This document shows positions 54,311-64,000 of a DNA stretch of 64,000 bases, piece by piece (the first letter of the stretch is position 1; each line of letters starts with the position of its first letter). This stretch comes from Daphnia carinata. Its lineage: Eukaryota > Arthropoda > Branchiopoda > Diplostraca > Daphniidae. The DNA lies in contig NC_081334.1 in NCBI RefSeq assembly GCF_022539665.2, positions 62,001 through 126,000 of the forward strand, written 5' to 3'. The position numbers and the translations under genes are program-made. Under the pieces are notes generated by a model. It saw nothing but the letters and a program-made list of their open reading frames with translations. It had not been told where the DNA came from and ran no database searches.

Positions 54311-56225
54311 ATGAAGAACATGCTGCTTTTATCATTGATCTGTACCATTGGACAGATGATCCAAGCGCATGAAATGAAAGGAAAGTTCGTGGTGACGGAA
54401 AGAGCGGTGTTTCACCCGGAGGGAACCAAGGCGCTAGGCGATTCTGAATGGATCGTCATTTACGATGTACCAACCAAACGGGCGGAGCAGGTGATCAAGC
54501 GTGTCACCAACTGGGTAGACGAAATGCTTCGAGCATTTGACAAGGTCGCAACGGCAAATTTCCCAATGGAAGTAAAGCCATTCTTGGAGGGACCTGCGTT
54601 CGATTTGGTGGAAATCAAGTCCAGAGCGGAGCGTCGGCGGCAGGAGTTCAGGGAGCTGGAGAGAGCCCTGAAAGGTCATGGAACCCGGAGGAAGCGCGGG
54701 ATGTTCGACGCTGGAGGCAAATTACTTAGCTGGTTATTTGAGACCGCTGCCACCCAAGAGCTAGAGTCGGTGCATTCAAGGCTCGAATCTTTCGACAAGA
54801 AGGGCCTGGAAGTAGTGCACCTTCTTCAGGAGCAAGCGACACTCCTGAATGTCACGCTGGGACACTGGTGGAACATGAGGCAGAAATTAACAGCTTGATG
54901 GCGGCGTCGGGACAGATGCGCCGCGAACAAGCTCAACTGAGAAAGGCCTTCAACGAGAGCTGGACACCTGGCGAGAGAATTGCTTTATCTCCAAAAAGTC
55001 GCGAGGTCGATTAAGAAAGCTAACCGCGCACTGGACTGGACGGCGGAAGTCCTGCACGGCTGGCAGACGGGGCTGGCGGAGGCAGCAGTAGGGAAGCTGT
55101 CACCCCCTGATGTGCCCCCCGAATGTACTGAATCAAGCGTTGGAGTCGGTTCGACAGGCGTTGCCACAAGGATGGGGGCTGACATCGGCCCTTCAAGGGG
55201 GTAATGGCTGGAGGGCCTACCAAGATGCTAGGGTGGAGGCGGCACTGGCAAACGGCAACATCCGGTGGTTTATTCATTTACCGGTATTCGAATTTAATTA
55301 TGCTTTGCAGATTTACAGTGTTTTCCCGATGCCAGTGTCCACCAGTAAAGGGGAATCGATGTCCCACTCCTACGCTGGATTGGCTCCGTATCTGGGGGTG
55401 TCGCCGGATCGTCAACTGTTTGTGGAGTTCAATGCTGATGAAGCGCGGAAATGTGCGCCGTTCATGGGCAGTGTGTGCCCTTTCTTAAAGCCCATTGACC
55501 GAAAAGGAAGGATGAAGAGCTGTACGGTGGCCGTGTTTCTTCAGGAGCAGGGAGCAATTCAAAAGACTTGTCGTTTGGACAGTAAAAAGTGGGCCGGCAT
55601 AGATCTGTTTTATGTCGGAGGACGAAAGTGGGGCTACGCGGGGAAGGGCAATGTGACTATAGTGCTCCAGTGCCCTGGTAAAAGGATCGGCGGAATAGGT
55701 TTGCCGCAAGTTCTGCCAGCAGCAGGTGTCATAAAAATCCCAAGACTTTGTTCGGCTACCTCAGATGACTGGGTTCTGCAAGCGAGCTTCCGACAGATGC
55801 TGCCAATGAACGTCACAAGTGTCATTGACGAAGAAGCGGCCGGGATGCTGAGCAGCTTACTGGTGCCGGTGATGGAGCAACCGCAAACAGTAGTAAAGAG
55901 CCCAATAATGGAGGATGCACCAGCAGCGCTTCGCCCACCAATGCGTATAGACAGAGCAGGGGTGACTTCTCATCTGAAAGCTATCGAAGGCCTACGCCGA
56001 CAATGGGAAGAAGAAGAGAACGTTAAGCGGTACCCATTTGGATGGGTTATTGGATTTCTGTTTCCAGTACCTCTTATTGTGTATCTGATGTTTGAATATC
56101 GGAGGTTGAGGAACCATGTCGATATCCTGTTATTGGCTCGCGCCACTGAAGTGCAAGAGCCCAAAAACGGGGACAAATCCGATTCTGGCACGGTGGCGGG
56201 AACCTCGTCACCGAACGTGCAATAG
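54311..56225 (+). pseudogene. element D Env, F-like fusion glycoprotein
   Basis: The ATG at 54311 starts a signal peptide (MKNMLLLSLICTIGQMIQA). A furin-type site RRKR (54686-54697) is followed by a Gly-rich hydrophobic segment, GMFDAGGKLLSWLFETA, and heptad repeats. This layout (RxKR, Gly-rich fusion segment, then LF) is that of errantivirus Env and baculovirus F proteins. A TGA at 54896 and frameshifts to about 55110 interrupt it. The C-terminal frame (55110-56225) has a cysteine-rich ectodomain and a transmembrane helix near 56038-56100 (GFLFPVPLIVYLMF). It is unrelated to the Env of elements A and E. Confidence 0.85.
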
Positions 56226-56335
56226 CCTTATTGAATGTAGGCGCTTTGGCCAGCTGAATGTTGGCCAAACCAGTAGAAGTTATATGTGTAGTTTCCTTTA
56301 TGGGGTTGTCAACATTTCAGGCGCCCCGTGCTTTT

Positions 56336-56350
56336 AGGTAGGAGGGGAGA
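56336..56350 (+). other. element D polypurine tract
   Basis: AGGTAGGAGGGGAGA directly precedes the 3' LTR; the expected plus-strand primer. Confidence 0.85.
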
Positions 56351-56655
56351 TGTAGCGCCAATGGACTTTGTCGCCTATCGCGCGATGATAGGCGATCCGT
56401 AAGTCAACTATTGGCTGGCATTTGTCGCTCTGACCGGATGTCGGGAGCTTTAAAACCCCGACTCTGACAAGTTTTTAGCAGTTCAGTTAGTAGTCGAGTA
56501 ATTGAGTGAGTTGGTTAGTGAGTTAGTTCAACAGAAGTCCTTCATCGAGTTGCTGTGTCGTAGTCGTCGACTAGTTGTTTGAGTTATCACCTGTGCTTAG
56601 TGCTGTATCTTGTGAAGTGAGTCCAATAAACGAACCTTATCCCAGAGTTGTTACA
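56351..56655 (+). repeat. element D 3' LTR
   Basis: 305 bases, matching the 5' LTR apart from a 14-base deletion and a few substitutions (for example GATAGACGATCCGC / GATAGGCGATCCGT). Followed by the GTAC duplication. Confidence 0.95.
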
Positions 56656-56660
56656 GTACA

Positions 56661-57567
56661 TTACACTTGTGTCTTCGTATGTTTCGTGCCGCCTATCGAT
56701 TTTAATGTCATTGGGGAGTATTGGTTGTCTCCCGAAAAATAGGAAGAATGGGCTATTTCGATGTGTTGTAAGCGAGTGTGGCGAATGGAAGATATTTGTC
56801 CTAGTTTTTCGGGTTCATCCGTCACATAACATGCTAACATATCGCAAAGTGTTCTGTTGAATCGTTCTACCAATCCATCTGTTTGAGGATGGTATGCCGT
56901 TGTTCTGATTTGTTTGATTTTGAATAATTTGCCAATTTCTTGGATTAGGCTCGACAGAAAGTTTGCCCCTTGATCTGTTAGAACGATTTCTGGGGATCCA
57001 TATTTGGTAAGAATATCATTAACCAAGACTGTAGCAATTGTGTGGGCAGTTTGATCTCTCATTGGCACTGTAAAAACGAAACGACTGGCGTAATCTGATA
57101 GGACTAAAATATACCTATGTCCGTTTGCGCTTTCTTGAACTGGTTCCACAATATCCATTGCAAGTCTTTCCCACACCCTTTCGACTTGGGGCATAGGCTG
57201 CAATGGTGCTTTACTTCCTCCCACAGCTTTGCGTTTTGCGCATTTTAGGAAATTTTTGATTTGTTCTGTTACAATTTGTCGCATGTGTGGGAAGAAGTAT
57301 TGCTTTTGAAGTCTGGCCACTGTTTTTTTCGATTCCTAAATGTCCTGCTAACATGTGATCATGATTTCCCCGTAAAATCCCTTTGATTAACGGTATAGGG
57401 GCTACTAATTTTCCTTGCCTATCTGTTAATAGACCTTTTTCGTTGATTATAAATTTGCTCTTGAATCTGCTAATTTTACTTTTCTGGCTATCTTCTAGTA
57501 TTTTTTTCATTAATTTTTGGCCATGTTTATCTGCGTGCTGTAGTTCTATCCATCTGATTTCGACCAA
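56661..57567 (-). pseudogene. element E integrase, N-terminal and core part
   Basis: The H2C2 domain begins in the 57567 frame (HDHMLAGHLGIEK) and shifts near 57310 to the 57320 frame, which completes it (LKCAKRK) and carries the DDE core: AMDIVEPVQE (Gly of the usual DIVGP lost), LTDQGANFLSS, and TDGLVERFNRT. The frame ends at 56661, next to the element D insertion. The C-terminal part is at 48228-48556. Confidence 0.9.
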
Positions 57568-57569
57568 AG

Positions 57570-58800
57570 ACCTTTCACTTTTACTTTCATTCTCTAGTTT
57601 TACGTTTTCCCTCTCGAAACTTTCGCTTTCCTTTTGAGGACTTTCTCTTTCGAAACTTTTGCTTACCTCTTAGAGAAATTCATTTTCACTCTCAAGGTGT
57701 TGTTTAATTGTTGTTTTCTTGTGGTTGACCACCTGGCCTCGCGATCGTTCAGATGTTTAGAGCTATACGCTATGACGACTTCCATGCTGTCTGATTCACG
57801 GGGTTCCTGTACTTAGGACTCCGCTGAATCCGCGGATTAAGGTAGAGTCTGTATCTAAGCCAAGACTGCTCCTATTCCGTATCCTGAAGCATCTGTGTAG
57901 ATGATAAATTCGCGCGTGAAATCTGAATACCCTAGATAGATCTAGTTATGAGACAGTTCTTGATACAGTCAAAGGCGTCCCTTTGTTCCTCTCCCCATTT
58001 CCACTTGGTTGATTTTTTCGTTAGCGCTGTCAGTGGATGGGCTTTATCAGCAAAAGCCAGGATGAGTTTTTTGTAATAGCTAGCCAGACCTAAAAATGAG
58101 CTCAATTCTTTCACGGTTTTGGGAGCTGGGTATTTGATGCTTGCTTCCAGCTTTTTCGTACTCCGTGTTATTTCTGTTTTCGAGACAATGTATCCTAAAA
58201 TATCTAACTCTTCTTTGAAAAATTCATATTTCTTTTTTTTTAACTTCAATCCTGCGTCTTTAAGAAGCTTAAACACTGCTTCCAGATGTGTCACATGTTC
58301 TGCAATGTCATTACTGAACACTATGATGTCATCCAGGTAAACCAATGCGAATTTGAACAATACTGATTTCAAGATGTTATTCATTGCTCGTTGAAAAGTC
58401 TTGGTGCATTTGTAATTCCAAATGGAATTCTATTAAATTCTTATTGTTTAAATTCACAGATGAAGGCGGTTTTGTGTTTGTCGCTTTCTTCTATCTCGAT
58501 TTGCCAGTAGCTGCTTAGTAAGTCCAATGTTGAGAAGTAAACTGATCGGCTCAATGCATCAATGGTGTCGTCAATTCCTGGTAATGGGTATTTGTCTTTT
58601 ACGGTTATTTGGTTTAGTTCCCTATAGTCAATACAGATACGCATTTCTCTATCTTTTTGGGTACCATTACAACTGCTGCCGCAAATGGGTTGTGACTCTC
58701 CCTAATAATCTTGTTACTAAACATCACTTCAATTTTTGTTTTGATAATAAGTTTTAATGTTTCTGGTGTCCTGCGCAATCTTTGAGTAATTGGGGCGTTG
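57570..58800 (-). pseudogene. element E reverse transcriptase and RNase H
   Basis: Read from about 58800: PFAAAVVMVPKK, then CIDYRELNQITVKDKYPLPGIDD, YFSTLDLLSSYWQIEI, a stop at 58441, the IPFGITNAP region out of frame, and catalytic VYLDDIIVFS (near 58340). The connection FLGLASYYKKLI follows to 57932. RNase H is heavily broken (57640-57930: YSSKHLNDREARW). The purine-rich segment 57580-57700 encodes a Glu/Ser-rich spacer before integrase. Confidence 0.88.
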
Positions 58801-58916
58801 TATCATAACTGTTAATGGAATGCTTCACATCAGTTGCCAAACCCAAATCTGATTAGTTTTCTGCGAATAGGGCCTCGTGTCTTTTCAATAGAATTTCGAT
58901 TTTAATGCGTATCTCT

Positions 58917-59475
58917 TCAGGTCGCTTCACTTTCTTGGGTTGGTCTAATTCGTTTGGATTTCTTGTTATTGTCTGATTGGGAAAAAGATTCTAGGCTGCG
59001 ATAATCTGCTTCTGTAAGCTCATTGTTGTCGTTATTCTCTTGTATACGTTCTGGGAGGAGTGGAATGTGGATGCCTGCTTTGCCAAATGTTAGGCTGTAT
59101 ATTGGGCGTATGTTTTTTCCAAAGCTGTGTTCTATCCCAAAATGGTCGTAGTTGATCTGCCTGTTTCTGGTATTAATTTTTACATTGTTGCTCGATAAAA
59201 AGTCTAAACCCAAGATGCAACTTTCGTTTAAGTTTTCCATGATATAGAAATGTTGATTAATAACATGGTTGTCGTTAATGATAATTGAAAATTCAAATTA
59301 CCCAATTGATTTTAGTATTTGTCCTGACAAACACCCCCTGGAAGGGGGTGTTTTTAATTTCTTTAAGCGTTTCCTTGGCTTTTAGGTTGCATAATATGAT
59401 GTCTGAAACTAAACTGGCTGCGGCTCCTGTGTCTACTAAAGCATGAACTTCTTTTCCAAAAATTCTAATGGGTAT
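58917..59475 (-). pseudogene. element E aspartic protease
   Basis: The active site reads FGKEVHALVDTGAAASLV near 59455-59400 with an intact D-T-G. After a break near 59300 the C-terminal half continues (SCILGLDFLSSNNVKI) to a stop at 58917. In the deleted Gag-protease junction (about 59480-59560) the nucleocapsid region is missing. Confidence 0.85.
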
Positions 59476-59479
59476 ACGT

Positions 59480-60003
59480 ATTAGTTTGGATTTTGTGGTT
59501 GAAAGTTCGGTTGATTGTAGTGTGTCGGCCGTCGCTTATCTCACTCACTAGCTTCGTTATTTCTCTTGGTTCGTTAAAAACGTCTAAGTCTTCAGTTTCG
59601 GCGAATGTTACATGTTGCATCCTAAATTCTTTTATTCTGTTTTCCAGATACTTAATTTTTCTTCTCGGTCTTCCGCTAAAATACTGGTCTCTTGTAATTC
59701 CTCTTCAAGATTTTGCAGCAATATCTATCAGGCTTCCCCGTAACCCGGCTTTTTCGGTTAATGTTTTTTCAAGGTTTTCTTTTGTTTCCTTTCTTTCTGT
59801 CTGACGTTGTTTGTCTATTTCCAAGGCTGCTTTTATCTGTTGCTCGGCGGTTTCTAAACTTTTAACCAGTTGTTTTCTTTCAACTTCAAGCTTGCTAATT
59901 ATTTCTTGCCCTTCTCTCTCAACAGCTATGTTGTTTTCGTCTCTTTTTCTTAAAAGGTTCTGCAATTGGCTTTCTATTGCTGTGGTATATTTCAAGGCTG
60001 CGT
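59480..60003 (-). pseudogene. element E Gag coiled coil, 5'-truncated
   Basis: Minus-strand coiled-coil sequence (SQLQNLLRKRDENN, VEREGQEIISKLEVERKQL, EKTLTEKAGL) with close counterparts in element G (62550-62800). It begins abruptly at GAACGCAGCCTTGAAA, the homologous point in G lying mid-Gag at 62520, so the N-terminal Gag is absent. Instead it is fused to the divergent-pair ORF. The distal part (ETEDLDVFNEPREITKLV) jumps by deletion into protease. Confidence 0.83.
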
Positions 60004-60613
60004 TCAATTTACTTTGGATGCACCTTCTTACTGCATGTAATGGGGTTCCCATCGTTGTTAGGGAAAGTTTACCATCCTCCAACTCCATTATAGCTTGTCT
60101 CCGCAGCTAAATTTTTTCTGCTCGGGTTGCTGATACAGGTGCTATCGTTTTCATCCGACAGTTTTTACACTTTTCTGCTCCCCATGGCTGGTTGTAAGAT
60201 TTTTTGCTTTTTTGGTGTATTTCGTACTGTAGATAGTTGTCACTGTCATATCCTATTGTGAAGTCGACACTGTAGTCACTTTCCTTATCGGGTTCTATTC
60301 CACTATACGGCATCATTGATTTCTCATTTTCATCTTCACTTGATTCACTACGTTCATCCAGTTTTTCTCCATTTCCAAAAACGTTGTTGCTTTTTTCGTC
60401 TATTTCTATTTCGTTGTATGCCGTATGTGGCATTGTGTCGTACCAATTGCTTGTTTTCATCTGCACTCTTCAAATTCTGTTTTGCTTTGTAGTCCTGTTG
60501 ACTATCTTCGCTTTCGGTATCGCTAATAGTGATTAGCTCGTATACCCTTTTCGTCTTTCGGGAGATGGCGTTTACTTCCGTTTTGTTAACTGAGCAGTGA
60601 AGTTATGGGCCAT
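60004..60613 (-). pseudogene. N-terminus of ankyrin-pair gene, copy 2, fused to gag
   Basis: The ATG at 60611-60613 and the whole N-terminal region match copy 1 (43090-42500): SDTESEDSQ, ENEKSMMPYSGIEPDKESDYSV, GAEKCKNCRM, then GTPLHAVRRCIQSKLN. A one-base shift near 60580 and one TAA (60107-60109) interrupt it. At 60003 the ankyrin part expected from copy 1 is missing and element E's Gag coiled coil follows, nearly in frame. CKNCRM may be half of a zinc site. Confidence 0.7.
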
Positions 60614-61090
60614 CTTGAGATGAGTTGTTTGGTTTGTGATGCACTTTTGTTTTGCGGGGCTTTGCAGGGGTTATGCCTTTGAGTCACTGAGGAGGGTCGG
60701 AGTTTTGCGTTTTTCAAAAACTTTATGTTAATATGTAATTAATTTAAAATGTTAAAAGATCTCCATGTTGCTCTTCCTTTTCTCTTATGTTGTTGTCACT
60801 CTGTCCTCAATTTGCTTATAGGTTTTCATGTATTTAACCTGACCCTTTTTTCTGTTTTATATCCTTTTGTTGGTGAAGTCGTCGACTACGTTTCGTGCCG
60901 TACTGACAATTGGATTTATTGTAGGGCTCGTAGAGGAATATCCGGGTCGTCTGAATTTTTTTTTCCTTTTTAGTCCTTGTCTTTTCTTGTATGGTTTCTT
61001 GTGTTTTATTTTTCTTTGTGAGTTAGTCTCCATCGTCCTTTTGTAGAGGTCACACTGCTTGTTCCGTTGTTCTGGTCATTTTTTTTTTCT
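60614..61090. promoter_or_regulatory. bidirectional spacer, copy 2
   Basis: Counterpart of 43091-43549 with the same ordered blocks and one extra AT-rich stretch (about 60725-60755). It lies between the two divergent ATGs at 60613 and 61091. Confidence 0.5.
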
Positions 61091-61520
61091 ATGGAGAGTT
61101 TTGGATATAGATATAATTTTCAGTATCGGTCACAAGCCGATATTGCATTGTGGGCTATTGATGCTGCGATTTTTTCTTCTCCTGTAAGTCCTTTCTGGCG
61201 GATCCGTTCCGAAGATCGCAGCCTCTTCTTCAACTCATTTCGACTGGCCTTTGGAATGCCGGATTCGTCACCACCGGACTTCGGATATAAACGCGCATGA
61301 ATTAATGATTTTTATTATCTGTAGGTGTTGTCTAATTCTCTCTTTTTTTCGGTTTTGTAATAATAATCTGTTTTCTTTCAGGAACCATCTTGGGTATGCG
61401 CGCTATCGTGAGTGTGCGAAGTTTACTCACTGAGGTTCGCCCGATTTTTTTGGTGGCTGAGTCGGGTGATCATATTTATCACCCTACTCGGACGTCTTTT
61501 AGGTTGATGCGGGAGCATCT
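61091..61520 (+). pseudogene. two-exon novel ORF, divergent-pair copy 2, truncated
   Basis: Exon 1 is 61091-61320 (ATG shared with copy 1), intron 61321-61381 (GTAGGT...TTTCAG, 61 bases), exon 2 from 61382 until element G's LTR cuts it at 61521. Exon 1 keeps the frame that copy 1 lost (SEDRSLFF, PPDFGY), but TGG has become TGA near 61298, and a deletion near 61410 shifts exon 2. The two copies are damaged at different places, so each probably decayed separately from a working ancestor. Confidence 0.6.
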
Positions 61521-61743
61521 TGCAACGAGCCCAAAGGCTAACCAAAGGAAGCCACACCTCTTACATCCCTCAAGCGTTTCAGAAGTGAAAGTGAACGCAT
61601 CCCCTCCTACTTTACCTTAATAATTTGTGTTTTGTAGTAGTATAAATACTGCATGTTTGGAACTTGTAACGTAACGAGACAAACACTTGTTGTCCAGTAA
61701 AAAGTTTCTTACCCGTACCTTATTTCAGTGATTGTGCTGTACA
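61521..61743 (+). repeat. element G LTR (family F)
   Basis: Begins TGCAACGAGCCC, includes a TATA box (GTATAAATAC, about 61640), and may end GCTGTACA at 61743. Its first ~150 bases match, inverted, the tandem fragments at 41171-41584. No canonical TGG primer site follows, so the end is approximate. Confidence 0.65.
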
Positions 61744-61794
61744 CTTCCTCGACGAGTCACCAACAACTCTACTATATCAAGGAACACCATCAAA

Positions 61795-61801
61795 GGTAAG
61801 C
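61795..61801 (+). promoter_or_regulatory. putative splice donor, element G leader
   Basis: AAG|GTAAGC lies two bases upstream of the gag ATG (61804-61806), the same arrangement as the GTAAGT before gag in elements A and B. Confidence 0.55.
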
Positions 61802-61803
61802 GA

Positions 61804-63780
61804 ATGCCGTTTGATCATCTTACACCAGAGACTACTCGTAAAGAGAATACTTTGTACCCAAACATTGTCGACGAACTATCTCCACCTCTATACCCCATAC
61901 TACCCGAATCAGACACAACAAATCAAAATCCCAACTGTCTCCGAAAAATATTTTTGGAACACTGTAAAACTCTCGTGGACTTAGAATTTGAACAAAAGTC
62001 AGACCAAAACAAACCCTAGCAAACAATCGCGACAAAGGCAAATATCCAACAAATAGAGTATAACAAACAAGAAGTTAGCAAAGAAGTACGTCACGCATTG
62101 CAATTGTATTCATACTCACTGTTTGAACAAACGTTGCAAGTACGAAGTGGTATAACCGCAGAAACTATTACAAATACCACAAAGACACTTAGAGACCACG
62201 TAGAATCCCTCGGTGGCAACACCGAAAACCTTGACAGTTTGTTGCAAGAGATTAACATTGTGCACGGTAAAGAGAAAGAATTCCTGTTCGGTACCATCAG
62301 TGTTTTGCAAAAAGAAGTAGTACTTGCGCAGATTGAAGAGGAAAAACACTCGTTTGACCTTGAGACGTTGAGCTACAGAATTTGCGAAAACAGCTAGATA
62401 GCAACAAGAAAAAGGCAAAAAGTTTCAAATACACCTTAAGTAGTTCCCTTGAGCAACTCCAAGAAAGTAACGAAGCACTCAAAAACTCGCTCGAAAAGGC
62501 CAACAACCGAATCAACGAACTTGAACGCAGCCTTGAAACTACCACAGCAACAGAGAACCAATTGCAAAACCTCTTACGAAAAAGGGACAAAAATAATGCA
62601 GCTGTTGAGAGAGAGGGGCAACAAATAATTAGCAAGCTTGGAGGTGAAAGAAAACAACTGATTGCGAAGTTAGAAACCGCAGAACAACAGACAAAGGTAG
62701 CCTTGGAAACAAACAATCAACTTCAAAAAGAAACAAAACAAATCCTTGAAAAAACCTTAACCGAAAAAGCCGGGTTAAAAAGAAGCCTGATAGATATTAC
62801 TACAAAGAATAAAAGTCTAGAAAAGGAATTAAAGGAAATCAGCATACAGGTGGTTGACCAAGAAGAAAAAATTAAGTATCTGAAGAACAGGATAAAAGAA
62901 CATATAAAGCGAAGATAACATTCGCCGAAACCGATTACTTAGACGTTTCCAACGAACCAGGAGAGATAACGAAGCTAGTGAGTTAGATAAACGACCTAAC
63001 CTCGCTAGCGGAAGAAGGAGACAAATCCCTCCACTACGAGTTAGAATCAGAACAAATCGCCGAGCAACAGCAACTCAACGACGATCTAAAACACCAAATC
63101 GAGATAAAAAACGATAACCTCCATCAACTAAATCAAAAGTATCAGACTCTCATACAAAAAATCAAAATGGGACTTTCACGCAAAGAAACTTCGAGAATTG
63201 ACCGCGAAACAACAGATACAGATAACATCGATGGAAACACAACCCAACCAATCGTAAAAGCTTTAGGAGAATTATTCTCGAGAGAAGACAAAAAGTCGAT
63301 TCCAATTTTCAAAGGAAAAAGTAATGATAAACAAATAACAGAAAGGCTGAAGGACGCAGAACATGTAGCACGTAACAACGAATGGGACGACAACCATGCG
63401 ATTCTTCTCCGACAAACTAAAAAGCGATGCCCTAGAATGGCATGGAAACTACGTAGAAGAGCAGGGTGACGAGTTAAGTTACGACGAGTGGATGCATACG
63501 ACTTAGCAGCATTACGAAAAAAGTTGTCGATGCTAAAACAGAAACCTGAAGAGAAATGCAAAGCTTTTTCTCAAGAATCAACAGTCTCTACGAGTCTATT
63601 GAAGGCAAATAAGATAAATCAGACCAAAACCAAACCATCGTCGAAGGTCGACTCATAAACACAGTCAAGAGAATGAGAGATTATACCAAAATCAAAATCC
63701 TGATGCAAGACATTTTACCAAAGTTAAGAGCAGAATTTTATTTCAGAATGCCCTAAGACCCGGAAGATTTTAACCAGTTA
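61804..63780 (+). pseudogene. element G Gag, coiled coil plus capsid
   Basis: The ATG at 61804 starts a frame interrupted by TAG at 62017-62019 that continues to about 62396 in register. After a shift near 62380 the long coiled coil follows (62382-62918: ETTTATENQLQNLL, VEREGQQIISKL, TLTEKAGLKRSLID). Another shift leads to 62919-63470, ending in a retrotransposon-Gag capsid (SIPIFKGKSNDKQI, DALEWHGNYVEEQGDELSYDEW), broken again by shifts near 63405 and 63490. The zinc knuckle and pol are absent. Confidence 0.82.
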
Positions 63781-64000
63781 TGTGTAACGAAGCAAATAAA
63801 TACTTTTATTCAATATGCCTTTCCCTTGTACCTTTATTGATGACTCATATGTACACATATGTATTTCGCAATAACATATCTGCGACGTAATATAAATTAC
63901 GCCACAGAATAAATTACACCTGCTCAAGGCCGCATCATATTTCATCGACACCACGACGCTTAGCAACAACTGTGATTGGCGGCTTATGCGCTGATCAGTA
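63781..64000. other. right end, nothing recognised
   Basis: AT-rich sequence unlike Gag. It has two small inverted repeats (CATATGTACACATATG at 63846-63861 and CGTAATATAAATTACG at 63886-63901). No gene or element signature. Confidence 0.4.

Larger units (their letters stand above)
48561..56655 (+). mobile_element. element D: env-bearing Ty3/gypsy nested in element E
   Basis: LTRs at 48561-48879 and 56351-56655 begin TGTAGCGCC and end GTTACA. GTAC precedes the left LTR (48557-48560) and follows the right LTR (56656-56659), a 4-bp target duplication. Primer site, gag, protease, RT, RNase H, integrase and env follow in order, and a polypurine tract precedes the 3' LTR. The element is clearly richer in G+C than its neighbours. 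Multiple frameshifts and stops, an RT-RNase H deletion and a protease active-site change make it non-functional as assembled. Confidence 0.95.
44391..60003 (-). mobile_element. element E: env-bearing Ty3/gypsy, split by element D
   Basis: Minus strand: gag coiled coil (from 60003), protease, RT, RNase H, integrase (56661-57567 continuing at 48228-48556), env (48131-44391). Element D occupies 48561-56655. Taking D and one GTAC out restores the integrase reading order. No LTR of its own is identified at either end: the 5' side runs directly into the divergent-pair copy 2 and the 3' side into an AT-rich spacer. Gag and protease have an internal deletion, and pol and env have several stops and frameshifts. 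Confidence 0.85.
61521..63780 (+). mobile_element. element G: LTR and gag of a Ty3/gypsy element
   Basis: Plus-strand LTR, leader with splice donor, and a long coiled-coil Gag that ends without pol near 63780. It belongs to the E lineage by Gag sequence. The LTR start falls inside exon 2 of the novel ORF, so the insertion disrupted copy 2. No 3' LTR is in the window. Confidence 0.8.

Overview
This 64-kb window is eukaryotic, repeat-dominated DNA from a metazoan, most likely an arthropod (a small crustacean would fit, but the sequence does not prove it). The evidence is Ty1/copia, BEL/Pao and env-bearing Ty3/gypsy retrotransposons with animal-type layouts, short GT-AG introns, fragments of animal genes (AIFM1-like and JADE/Rhinoceros-like), and a long 70-bp satellite of centromeric or pericentromeric character. 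No intact single-copy host gene, rRNA, tRNA or CRISPR array was recognised. Almost every coding region is retroelement-derived and most are broken by single stops or one-base frameshifts; some breaks could be assembly errors.

Left contig (1-32823). A 70-bp satellite made of two interleaved monomer classes runs through the region and is interrupted three times: (i) a minus-strand Ty1/copia element, 737-5453, with 241-bp LTRs, an initiator-Met-tRNA-type primer site and a TATAG target duplication; (ii) a plus-strand BEL/Pao element, 5983-13712, with an uninterrupted 1812-codon gag-pol frame, no recognisable LTR pair and an unusual zinc-knuckle ORF 3' of pol; (iii) a non-autonomous DNA transposon, 15651-21080, with foldback-like terminal inverted repeats, a 9-bp target duplication, and intron-bearing pieces of an AIFM1-like gene and a JADE-like gene. 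From 21081 to 32823 the satellite is nearly pure. A 100-N scaffold gap follows at 32824-32923, so the link to the right half is not proven by sequence.

Right contig (32924-64000). This is a nest of decayed env-bearing Ty3/gypsy elements. Element A (minus, 32924-about 38640) has env, integrase, RNase H, RT and a gag/protease deletion. Element B (minus, about 38640-40735) is an LTR, leader and coiled-coil gag that lies in a third fragment, C (40736-41171). Element E (minus, 44391-60003) has gag/protease/RT/integrase and an env with lectin-like, mucin-like and membrane-anchor parts. Element D (plus, 48561-56655) is a GC-richer gypsy element with a different, F-like env, inserted into E's integrase with a GTAC target duplication. 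Element G (plus, 61521-about 63780) contributes an LTR and a coiled-coil gag.

Between these lies the least explained sequence: a divergent gene pair present twice (41785-44127 and 60004-61520). One partner (minus) has an acidic N-terminus, a CxxC motif and, in copy 1, ankyrin repeats. The other (plus) is a two-exon ORF that matches no family I recognise. The pair, its bidirectional spacer and its intron are conserved between the copies. In copy 2 the ankyrin half is replaced by element E's gag, giving a nearly in-frame chimera. This module is the best candidate for something undescribed.
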